Part shown: in pieces, positions 7,229-13,700 of the stretch
Layout of the letters: every line of letters starts with the position of its first letter
Position numbering within the stretch: the stretch's first letter is position 1
From: a bacterium
GTDB lineage: Bacteria > AUK180
Length of the DNA stretch: 21,723 nt
Assembly (NCBI GenBank): GCA_030622125.1
Contig: JAUXGM010000017.1
Location: 1-21,723, forward strand
Direction of reading: 5' to 3'
Made by a program: the position numbers and the translations under genes
The notes under the pieces: generated by a model
The model's input: only the letters and a program-made list of their open reading frames with translations
Told to the model about the DNA's origin: nothing
The model's database searches: none

Positions 7229-7881
7229 ATATATTGATACCAATGCTTCTAATTGGAAATCTGTTTTTTGGCAATAATGAATATAAAAATGAGAACTACG
7301 ATAATGCAATAGATCATTATAATAAATTACGATCGGAAAAATCGATCTATAACAAAGGAAATAGTTATTACAAAAAAAGTGAATATGATAAAGCGATTGA
7401 AGAATGGAAAAAAATTACCGCTAAAAATGGTTCACCGGAACTTAGGTTCAAATCTTATTACAATAGCGGGAATGGATATTTTAAAAAAGGTAACTATAAA
7501 AAAGCAATAGAAAACTATCAAAATGCCCTTAACATCAAACCTTATGATGAAGATGCAAGGCACAATCTTGAACTTGCGAAAAAGATGCAGAAAAAAAAAT
7601 CGGAAAAGCAAAAAAACAATGAAAAAAATAAACAGAAGGATCAACAAAATAAGCAGAAGAAAGAAAATGGAACAAAAAAAAATGATCCACAAAAAAACAA
7701 TGCGGAAAAAAAGAATTTGACCCAAAATGAAAAACAATATCTTAAAAAGCTTGATAAAGTAGAAAAAAAATATAGGAAAAATTACTTTAATCGTGTACCG
7801 ATGACACAGGAAGAACAACAAAAGAAGATGTTGCAGCATTTTGATGATGAAGGTTATTTTATTAAAAAAAAGGACTGGTAG
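7225..7881 (+). CDS. BatC-like TPR protein with charged linker
   Basis: This 218-residue protein has a hydrophobic start (residues 2-15, signal or anchor), three TPR-like units (about 15-36, 40-63, 77-110) and an extremely Lys/Gln/Asn-rich segment (about 118-170). A short conserved-looking tail ends in FDDEGYFIKKKDW. The pattern YNSGNGYFKKGNYKKAIENY followed by NLELAKK is typical of BatC, or of the C-terminal TPR part of BatB, in the Bacteroides aerotolerance (Bat) system. The usual companions (MoxR ATPase, von Willebrand BatA/BatB, BatD) are absent here, so it may be an orphan. It shares an ATGA overlap with the FAD oxidase gene. The poly-A tracts encoding the charged segment contain no frame break. 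Confidence 0.7.
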   Translation: MNILIPMLLIGNLFFGNNEYKNENYDNAIDHYNKLRSEKSIYNKGNSYYKKSEYDKAIEEWKKITAKNGSPELRFKSYYNSGNGYFKKGNYKKAIENYQNALNIKPYDEDARHNLELAKKMQKKKSEKQKNNEKNKQKDQQNKQKKENGTKKNDPQKNNAEKKNLTQNEKQYLKKLDKVEKKYRKNYFNRVPMTQEEQQKKMLQHFDDEGYFIKKKDW

Positions 7882-7889
7882 GAGGAATT

Positions 7890-8357
7890 ATGTTATTAGA
7901 AGGAAGATTAGAGGAACTTGGTTTTCATTTGCCACCCATTAAAAAAACAGTTGGCAAATATTCTCCGATCCTGATCAAAAAACAGGAAAATGTTTTGTTC
8001 TTATCGGGACAACTTCCAATAAAATCCGATGGAGAAATAATTATTGGTAAACTGATGGACAAAAATAATATTGCCGTGGGACAGGAAGCAGCAAGACAGG
8101 CAACCTTAGTCGGACTGGCACAGATAAAAGCCCAACTTGGCCGTTTAGACTATATAAAAAATGTTCTGCAAATCGTCGGTTATGTTAACAGCGCCCCCGA
8201 TTTTACCGATCAACATCTTGTAATGGATGGTGCAACAGAACTAATAGTAAGAATGTTGCCGGATGAACCCTATCCGACTCGTATTGCAGTGGGTGTTTCA
8301 GCGCTTCCGTTAAATGCAATGATCGAAATATCAATGTTGGTTAATCTTAAGGAATGA
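7890..8357 (+). CDS. RidA/YjgF-family protein, Arg-less long subgroup
   Basis: This 155-residue protein has the chorismate-mutase-like fold of the Rid/YER057c/UK114 family. Classical RidA deaminates reactive enamines and imines made by PLP enzymes and is about 128 residues long. This protein has a longer N-terminus (LEELGFHLPP) and belongs to the longer YjgF-like subgroup. The arginine that binds the substrate carboxylate in RidA (ARLP context) is replaced: residues 136-140 read VSALP, with A138 at the Arg position. E147 is kept. Enamine deaminase activity is therefore uncertain. It has a strong AGGAGG ribosome binding site 8 bases after the BatC-like gene and an ATGA overlap with the next gene. 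Confidence 0.88.
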   Translation: MLLEGRLEELGFHLPPIKKTVGKYSPILIKKQENVLFLSGQLPIKSDGEIIIGKLMDKNNIAVGQEAARQATLVGLAQIKAQLGRLDYIKNVLQIVGYVNSAPDFTDQHLVMDGATELIVRMLPDEPYPTRIAVGVSALPLNAMIEISMLVNLKE

Positions 8358-8641
8358 ATCCGAAAATTACAAAGATAAAACTCTATCCCTATATTATTGA
8401 TAAGGGCAAATACAAAATAGTTGCTTATGCGGATATTGAAATCGCAAATGTATTTGAAATTAGAGGAATATCACTTTATATGACAGAACGGGAAGGATAT
8501 TTCATAAGTTTACCGACTAAAAAGATCAGGGGGGATCTTTTTGAAATAATCAAAATTAATAAAAAAGATTATGAGCGATATATGAGGAGAACAATTTTAG
8601 ATGAGTATAAAAAAGAAATAGGAGTTTCAGATGGTTCTTAA
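8354..8641 (+). CDS. spoVG: SpoVG-family nucleic-acid-binding regulator
   Basis: This 95-residue protein has the length and pattern of SpoVG. It starts with a strand (ITKIKLYPY), then IVAYADIEIANVFEIRGISLY corresponding to the family's central strands, then GYFISLPTKKIRGDLFEI matching the well-conserved F-x-x-x-P-x-K-(R/K) segment, and ends in the helix around ILDEYKKE. SpoVG proteins bind DNA and RNA and act as global regulators in Gram-positive bacteria and spirochaetes; a role in sporulation is not implied. Its ATG overlaps the RidA-like stop, and AAGGA lies directly before it. Its last 11 bases overlap the phosphohexomutase gene. What it regulates is unknown. Confidence 0.82.
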   Translation: MNPKITKIKLYPYIIDKGKYKIVAYADIEIANVFEIRGISLYMTEREGYFISLPTKKIRGDLFEIIKINKKDYERYMRRTILDEYKKEIGVSDGS

Positions 8642-9986
8642 AGTATCAATAGCAGGAGTTAGAGGGGATGTTAATATTGGTTTGACGCCGGAAGTGATAA
8701 TGAATATGTCCCTTGCGTATGGAACTTATATGAAAAAAAGCAGGATAGTGATTGGAACCGATACAAGACCAACAGGGGAAATGGTGAAGGGAATTGTAAT
8801 ATCTGCACTTTTGGCGACCGGATGTAAGGTTCTTGATATAGGAATTGCTCCAACCCCAGTTGTAGCATATATGGTAAAACATCTCAATTATGCAGGTGGA
8901 ATAATAATTTCTGCTTCACATAACGATATAAAATATAATGCTTTAAAACTTTTAAAAAGGGATGGGATATTTCTTGATAATGAGGAAGGCAATCAAGTAT
9001 ATGATTTATATGTGAACAAAAAATTTAATTTGGTTGACCATTCTCAGATATCGAAGCCGGAAATATTTAATGATGCTTCAAAAATATTTGTGAAACATCT
9101 GAAAAAATATTTGGAGGAATATGTTGATTTTAAGGCGATTAGAAAAAGAAATTTTAAAATAATTATAGATGCCGTAAATGGAGCTGGTTCGGTAACAAAT
9201 AAAATATTTTTTGAAGAATTAGGTATAGAAAATGTCAAATATATAAATTCTCAGATAGACAAACCATTTCCACGATCACCGGAACCGATAAAAGAAAATT
9301 TAAAAGATGTTGAAGAAATATTAAAAAAGGAAAATTTTGACATCAGTTTTGTCCAGGATCCCGATGCCGATAGATTGGGCTTTTTTACACCGAAAAAGTT
9401 GTTCATTTCAGAAGAACTCACACTTCCCATTGCCATAGAAGGGATATTAGATAAACTTGAAACTTCGGTTGTTGTTAACCTGGCAACATCACAATGGAAT
9501 GACAATATCGTTAAAAATGTAAAAAAGGTCAAGGTAATAAGAGTTCCGATCGGTGAAGCAAATGTTGTAAAGAGGATGCAAAAGGAAGGTTCCTTAGTTG
9601 GCGGCGAAGGAAACGGGGGTGTTATTTTCAGTAAGTTCCATTTAGGCAGGGATTCTTATGTCGGAATAGCACTTATATTGAACACACTTATAAAAAAAGA
9701 CAAAACAATAGATGAACTTGTTGACGAAATGCCGTTTTATTTTATCCACAAGGAAAAATTAGGTAATATTTCTTTTAGTGATGAGACAATAAAAACATTA
9801 AAAGAAACCTTTTATAAAGGCACATACAATTTTATAGACGGGGTCTATTACTTTGAAAAAGGGCAAGACCCATTTTGGTTCCTATTGAGACCATCCAATA
9901 CAGAGCCGATCGTACGTCTCCAGGTAGAGGGAAAAACCGAAAAACAAGTAAAATCCATAGTAAAAAAAATAAAGAACTGTTTTTGA
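8631..9986 (+). CDS. Phosphohexomutase (phosphoglucosamine/phosphomannomutase type)
   Basis: This 451-residue enzyme of the alpha-D-phosphohexomutase superfamily moves phosphate between C1 and C6 of a hexose phosphate. All four active-site elements are present: the phosphoserine loop SASHND (94-99, catalytic S96), the metal loop DPDADR (243-248), the sugar loop GGEGNGG (324-330), and the phosphate-binding RPSNTEP near residue 422. The start IAGVRGDVNIGLTPE is typical of GlmM-like/archaeal phosphomutases, and cell-wall UDP-GlcNAc synthesis is the most likely role. Phosphomannomutase or phosphoglucomutase activity cannot be excluded. AGGAG lies inside the end of spoVG, with an 11-base overlap. 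The stop TGA overlaps the next ATG. Confidence 0.88.
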   Translation: MVLKVSIAGVRGDVNIGLTPEVIMNMSLAYGTYMKKSRIVIGTDTRPTGEMVKGIVISALLATGCKVLDIGIAPTPVVAYMVKHLNYAGGIIISASHNDIKYNALKLLKRDGIFLDNEEGNQVYDLYVNKKFNLVDHSQISKPEIFNDASKIFVKHLKKYLEEYVDFKAIRKRNFKIIIDAVNGAGSVTNKIFFEELGIENVKYINSQIDKPFPRSPEPIKENLKDVEEILKKENFDISFVQDPDADRLGFFTPKKLFISEELTLPIAIEGILDKLETSVVVNLATSQWNDNIVKNVKKVKVIRVPIGEANVVKRMQKEGSLVGGEGNGGVIFSKFHLGRDSYVGIALILNTLIKKDKTIDELVDEMPFYFIHKEKLGNISFSDETIKTLKETFYKGTYNFIDGVYYFEKGQDPFWFLLRPSNTEPIVRLQVEGKTEKQVKSIVKKIKNCF

Positions 9987-10753
9987 TGAATATGAAAAAA
10001 AACCGAGTAAAAAAGCGAAACAATTATGTGAAAAGTAATAAAATGAACAAACAATTTAAAGGTTATGTTTTTGATTTTTATGATACCCTTTGCTTTGTTG
10101 ATGAGGAAAAATTTTTAAAAGGCAAAAAAGAAATTGCAAGGAAACTCGGCATTGAATTTACTCTCTTTTTTCATAGTTGGAAAGAAAAAGGAAGAGATAG
10201 TATTACAGGCAAACTTTATACCACTTACGACAGATTATCTGCTGTTGTTGTTGATCTTAAACTGGATATAGCAGATGAAAAATTACGGAAAATTGCTGAA
10301 TTTTGTGATAGTAGTTTCTTTGATGCCTGTCAACCATATCCGGATGCAGAAGAAACAATAAAACAACTTAAAGAAATGGGATTTTCCCTCTTTGTCCTCT
10401 CTAATGCCTCTGCAAGTGTGGAGGGCGTAATCCATAGATTTAAAAATTTATTCAAGTATTTTAATAAAATTTATTTCTCATATCAGAAAAAACTTGCAAA
10501 ACCGGACAAAAGATTTTTTGAACTTTTGATCAATAACGAAAAAATTGCACCTAAAAAATATTACTATGTTGGCGATGGGAACGACAGTGAACTTGATGTT
10601 GCAAAATCATTCGGGTTCACAACGGTCAAGATTGTACATCCTGTTATGAAGACCTACCGTTTTTCAGAAAGTAAAACTTATGATCATAAGATAAGGAGTT
10701 TATCGGAATTATGTTTGGAGTGCCCAAAAATATTGAAAAATTCTAAAAAATAA
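9986..10753 (+). CDS. HAD-superfamily hydrolase
   Basis: This 255-residue protein is a haloacid-dehalogenase-like phosphohydrolase of subfamily IA. Motif I is FDFYDTL with nucleophile D30; the usual second Asp (general acid/base) is replaced by Y32, as seen in dehalogenase-type and some other members. Motif II is VLSNAS, motif III the lysine in KLAKPDKRFF, and motif IV GDGNDSELD. The helical cap lies between motifs I and II. I chose the ATG at 9986 because it overlaps the previous stop (TGATG). This adds a basic 19-residue leader; an alternative ATG at 10043 begins directly before the fold. Neither has a good ribosome binding site. Phosphatase and dehalogenase are both possible; the substrate is unknown. 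Confidence 0.82.
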   Translation: MNMKKNRVKKRNNYVKSNKMNKQFKGYVFDFYDTLCFVDEEKFLKGKKEIARKLGIEFTLFFHSWKEKGRDSITGKLYTTYDRLSAVVVDLKLDIADEKLRKIAEFCDSSFFDACQPYPDAEETIKQLKEMGFSLFVLSNASASVEGVIHRFKNLFKYFNKIYFSYQKKLAKPDKRFFELLINNEKIAPKKYYYVGDGNDSELDVAKSFGFTTVKIVHPVMKTYRFSESKTYDHKIRSLSELCLECPKILKNSKK

Positions 10754-10761
10754 TTTATAAT
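10733..10761 (+). promoter_or_regulatory. hutI promoter, probable leaderless start
   Basis: TTGAAA (10733-10738), exactly 17 bases, then TATAAT (10756-10761). The hutI ATG begins 7 bases after the last base of the -10 box, just where transcription should start. No Shine-Dalgarno is present before the ATG. The transcript is therefore predicted to begin at or beside the start codon. The -35 box lies in the end of the HAD gene. Confidence 0.65.
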
Positions 10762-10767
10762 ATCGTT

Positions 10768-11997
10768 ATGAAGACGGTAATCAAAAATCTAAAAAAGATC
10801 TATACATCCGAAGGTAAAAATGCTCTTACCGGTAGCGACCAAAACACAGTTAGAATATACTGCAATAACGATATTGAAATAGAAAATGGCATAATAAAAA
10901 AAATTACTCCTAACATCTCCACAGAAAATGATGTCCATATCATTGATGGGCAAGGTTGCATTGCAATTCCCGGTTTTGTTGAATCGCATACCCATCCGAT
11001 CTTTTTCGGAACGAGAGAGGATGAGTTCGTAAATAGGATCAAAGGGATCGATTATGAAAAAATGACAGAAAAAGGCGGAGGCATAAATTACAGTATTAAA
11101 AAAACAAGGGACGCTTCCGATAAGGAATTATCAGATACATTAAAAAGAAATATAAGAAAATTTATTAAAAATGGTGTTACGACCTTTGAGGCAAAATCAG
11201 GGTATGCTCTCACAAAAGAGGGTGAACTGCGTCTTTTAAAGATATTAAATCAATACAAACAGGAAACCGAACTCGATATGAAGATAACCTACCTTGGCGG
11301 ACACCTTTTACCAAAAGGAAGAAAAAAAGATGACTTTATATCAGAGGTGATTGAAACGATAAAGATCGTCGGACAAAGAGGTCTTGCAGATTATTTTGAT
11401 GTGTGGGTAGAAAAAATTGCATTTAACAGAGATGATGCAGCCCTGATGATAAATGAAGCATTGAAAAATGATCTTAAGATACGGATACATACAAATGAAC
11501 TTTCCTGTTTTGGAGGTGGGCTTCTTGCTAATGATCTTGATATTTCTTCATTTGATCATTTTGATTTTTATAGTGAAGAGGAATTGAATATCATTGCAAA
11601 AAAAGGAATAAATGTAACATTACTTCCATTAACACAATTCTCGCTTGGAGAAGAAAATTATCCCAATGGGAAAAAATTGATAAAAAGGCATATTCCCATT
11701 TCATTGTCAACAGATTTTAATCCGGGTACATCATATTCTTCCAACATTCAATTTTTGGCACAGCTTGCTTTTCTAAAATGCAATATGAATATAAATGAAA
11801 TTATAAACGGATTAACAATAAATCCGGCGGTAAGTTTAGGACTCGGTGATCGTCTTGGTTCAATAGAAGTAGGGAAACAAGGGGACATTCTCATAATGAG
11901 TATTCCGAATTTAGAATCAATTTTTTATTCCATTGGAATGAATAACATTCTCTATACTATAAAAAAAGGAAAAATTATATATAGGAGAAATATATGA
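10768..11997 (+). CDS. hutI: Imidazolonepropionase
   Basis: This 409-residue metal-dependent amidohydrolase opens the ring of 4-imidazolone-5-propanoate to N-formimino-L-glutamate, the third step of histidine catabolism. The metal site is formed by HTHPIFFG (the first two His), the histidine of RIHTNELSCFGG, and the Asp of STDFNPG. GGHLLP matches the family's conserved AH-x-x-P segment, and REDEF follows the first motif as in known HutI. The length equals that of the family. The Cys-Glu pair usual before this point (CE-x-x-x-F) is VEKIAF here. The gene has its own promoter with no leader, and ATGA overlap with the next gene shows an operon. Confidence 0.93.
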   Translation: MKTVIKNLKKIYTSEGKNALTGSDQNTVRIYCNNDIEIENGIIKKITPNISTENDVHIIDGQGCIAIPGFVESHTHPIFFGTREDEFVNRIKGIDYEKMTEKGGGINYSIKKTRDASDKELSDTLKRNIRKFIKNGVTTFEAKSGYALTKEGELRLLKILNQYKQETELDMKITYLGGHLLPKGRKKDDFISEVIETIKIVGQRGLADYFDVWVEKIAFNRDDAALMINEALKNDLKIRIHTNELSCFGGGLLANDLDISSFDHFDFYSEEELNIIAKKGINVTLLPLTQFSLGEENYPNGKKLIKRHIPISLSTDFNPGTSYSSNIQFLAQLAFLKCNMNINEIINGLTINPAVSLGLGDRLGSIEVGKQGDILIMSIPNLESIFYSIGMNNILYTIKKGKIIYRRNI

Positions 11998-12797
11998 AAG
12001 TAAAAAAATATTTTAGAGCAAAAAATCTTAAGGAATTTAATTCTTTGAAAAAAAAGTTTCCAAATTCAAAAATATTGGCAGGAGGAACCTATGTTTCTAA
12101 AGAAAAGAATTCCAATATTGATGTGATCATAGATATTCAGGATCTTGGATTGAATTATATAAAAAATGGTTCGGATACAATTAAAATAGGTTCTGCTACA
12201 ACTTTTAGTGAGATAATTGATGAAAAATTGAATTACTGTGATGAAATATTAACCAGGGTATCAATGCATTGCGGACCGATCACTGTTAGGAATATTGCTA
12301 CGATCGGTGGCAATATAATGGCTGGATACTATTGGAATGATACCACGCCGGCTCTTTTAGCACTTGATGCAAGACTTGTCTTTGCAGGCAAAGATAAGAA
12401 AACGGTTACTATGGAAAAATTTATTGAGAACAGAAGAAATTTCTTTGGACTTCTTTTAAAGGAGATCATAATCCCCAAAAAACTCACCGAGGGAAGGCTT
12501 TTTTACGATAGATTTTCAAGAACAGCTTCCGATATTCCAACATCAATATTTATATCTATAAAAACAAAAAAAGAAGTGAGAATTGCAATTGGTGCTGCTA
12601 CCATAAGACCGTTCTTATTAAAAACAAAAGAAATTACACCGGATTTTTTTGATAAAAAACTACTCCCGAAAATCAATGAAATAAAATTAGTAAATGATCT
12701 TCGTGGCACAAAAAACTTTAAATTAAAGATATTAAGGAGTCAGTTTAAATCGGACGGTAAATCGGGGACGGTGGTTGCAAAAGTTGCAAAATTATGA
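11994..12797 (+). CDS. Orphan CoxM/XdhB-type FAD-binding subunit
   Basis: This 267-residue protein is of the molybdopterin dehydrogenase FAD-binding family (the medium subunit of CO dehydrogenase or xanthine dehydrogenase). Both FAD motifs are present: AGGT at 29-32 and TIGGN at 103-107. WNDTTPALLALDA follows, then the C-terminal CO-deh domain ending in DLRGTKNFKLKILRSQF. In known enzymes this subunit passes electrons between FAD and NAD+ in a complex with a 2Fe-2S protein and a large Mo subunit. Neither is encoded here. ATAGGAG precedes the ATG, which overlaps the hutI stop. The last roughly 11 codons lie in the left inverted repeat of the transposon, so the native C-terminus has probably been replaced. 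Its role in histidine use is unknown. Confidence 0.85.
   Translation: MKVKKYFRAKNLKEFNSLKKKFPNSKILAGGTYVSKEKNSNIDVIIDIQDLGLNYIKNGSDTIKIGSATTFSEIIDEKLNYCDEILTRVSMHCGPITVRNIATIGGNIMAGYYWNDTTPALLALDARLVFAGKDKKTVTMEKFIENRRNFFGLLLKEIIIPKKLTEGRLFYDRFSRTASDIPTSIFISIKTKKEVRIAIGAATIRPFLLKTKEITPDFFDKKLLPKINEIKLVNDLRGTKNFKLKILRSQFKSDGKSGTVVAKVAKL
12764..12788. repeat. Left 25-bp inverted repeat of the transposon
   Basis: It begins GGGGACGGTGG and is followed by two tandem copies of GTTGCAAAA (12774-12791, partly beyond the repeat). TTGCAA-AAG-TTGCAA (12775-12789) can form a small hairpin next to the GGGGACGG guide-like sequence. It is identical, in inverted orientation, to 13668-13692. It also encodes the end of the FAD protein and contains the transposase -35 box. 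Confidence 0.9.
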
Positions 12798-12803
12798 TAT
12801 AAT
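12775..12803 (+). promoter_or_regulatory. Transposase promoter, -35 box inside the left repeat
   Basis: TTGCAA (12775-12780), 17 bases, TATAAT (12798-12803), with a second overlapping TATAAT at 12803-12808. The transposase ATG starts at 12809, 6 bases after the first -10 box, so the message would be leaderless or nearly so. There is no Shine-Dalgarno. Translational coupling to the FAD gene stop at 12795-12797 is an alternative. Confidence 0.55.
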
Positions 12804-12808
12804 ATAAT

Positions 12809-13651
12809 ATGGCAAGAAGAGCAAGAATTGATTTAAAAGGTCATTATTATCATGTAGTTTGTAGAGGACAGAGAAAAAATCCGCTTTTCTTTTCTCCCGA
12901 TGATAGACAAAAATATTTTGAAATAATTAATGAACTTCTAATGGAAACAGATATAGAACTTTATGCGTATAGTCTAATGACCAATCATGTTCATCTTGAT
13001 ATTTTTAGAAATGAATATCCACTTCATAAGTTTATGAGTAGATTAAATACTAAATATGCTCTATACTTTAATAAAAAATACAATCTTGTTGGACATGTAT
13101 TTCAAGGGAGATACAAGTCATTTATTGTTCTGGACAATTCTTATTTGGTATATTTAATAAAATATATTCACTTGAATGCGGTTAGAGCAGGTATTGTTAA
13201 AAATCCTGGTGAATATAAGTATTCCAGTGCAAAATTTTACGAAGGTGGAAAAGAAAAAAATATATTCAGCATTAAAAAACTACCAATATTTAAAGATAAA
13301 AATAAGTATTTAAAATTTATGAATTCTGAAGTGGCTGAATATCCTATTTACAAAGATTCAATTGGAAATAAGGATATCTATCTTTTTTTTGAAAAAAGAA
13401 AACCGGGAAGGGAAAAATCTAAGTTTAAAGAGAAAAGAAAGCAAAAAATCAATATTAAAAAAGAATTAAAAAATATTTTAAAAAAAAATAAAATTCAATA
13501 TGAAACATTTATTCATACAAAATTTTCCAGAAAAAATAAAAAATATAAACAATTTGTATTTAAGAAATTAATAAAATTAGGATTTACACAAGCGGATATT
13601 GCAAGGTTAATGCAGTGTAATAAGTCTACTATTGGGAGGATATTAAAATGA
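12809..13651 (+). CDS. REP-associated tyrosine transposase (Y1_Tnp family)
   Basis: This 280-residue HUH-type single-strand DNA transposase starts [20 protein letters not shown], the typical start of REP-associated tyrosine transposases. The metal-binding HUH motif is H60-V61-H62 in NHVHLDI. The catalytic tyrosine is probably Y119 in the [11 protein letters not shown] segment (119-128). [11 protein letters not shown] (94-104) is also characteristic. After about residue 195 comes a Lys-rich stretch, and the end (259-279, [20 protein letters not shown]) is a helix-turn-helix likely to bind DNA. The frame is intact and all key residues are present, so it may be active. It lacks a ribosome binding site. 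It is an insertion in the hut block and is not part of the pathway. Confidence 0.92.
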   Translation: MARRARIDLKGHYYHVVCRGQRKNPLFFSPDDRQKYFEIINELLMETDIELYAYSLMTNHVHLDIFRNEYPLHKFMSRLNTKYALYFNKKYNLVGHVFQGRYKSFIVLDNSYLVYLIKYIHLNAVRAGIVKNPGEYKYSSAKFYEGGKEKNIFSIKKLPIFKDKNKYLKFMNSEVAEYPIYKDSIGNKDIYLFFEKRKPGREKSKFKEKRKQKINIKKELKNILKKNKIQYETFIHTKFSRKNKKYKQFVFKKLIKLGFTQADIARLMQCNKSTIGRILK

Positions 13652-13667
13652 TAACATCATTAAAAAA

Positions 13668-13692
13668 TGCAACTTTTGCAACCACCGTCCCC
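13668..13692. repeat. Right 25-bp inverted repeat of the transposon
   Basis: It is a perfect inverted copy of 12764-12788, ending in CCACCGTCCCC. It lies 16 bases after the transposase stop and 8 bases before the hutU ATG. It occupies the position where a hutU Shine-Dalgarno would be, and none is seen. Confidence 0.9.
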
Positions 13693-13700
13693 ATGGCAAC

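Larger units (their letters stand above)
12764..13692. mobile_element. 929-bp transposon-like element (Y1/REP-associated transposase, 25-bp inverted ends)
   Basis: The element is bounded by perfect 25-base inverted repeats at 12764-12788 and 13668-13692 and contains one transposase gene. It begins inside the end of the FAD-subunit gene and stops 8 bases before the hutU start codon. The outer ends are GGGGACGG and, inverted, CCGTCCCC. I see no target-site duplication, as expected for Y1 (HUH) transposases. Long terminal inverted repeats are unusual for the IS200/Y1 group, whose ends are normally subterminal hairpins. The repeats themselves contain such a hairpin, so they may be two REP-like sequences in opposite orientation. 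Confidence 0.8.

Noticed and set aside
7581-7730. Long A-rich tract suggesting a frameshift in the BatC-like gene
   Set aside because: The frame stays open and leads to a plausible C-terminus; a Lys/Gln/Asn-rich linker is usual for this family.
9875-9985. Upstream extension of the HAD gene inside the phosphohexomutase gene
   Set aside because: It encodes a frame shadow of the mutase; the fold begins after 10043 and the TGATG overlap at 9986 is a more natural start.
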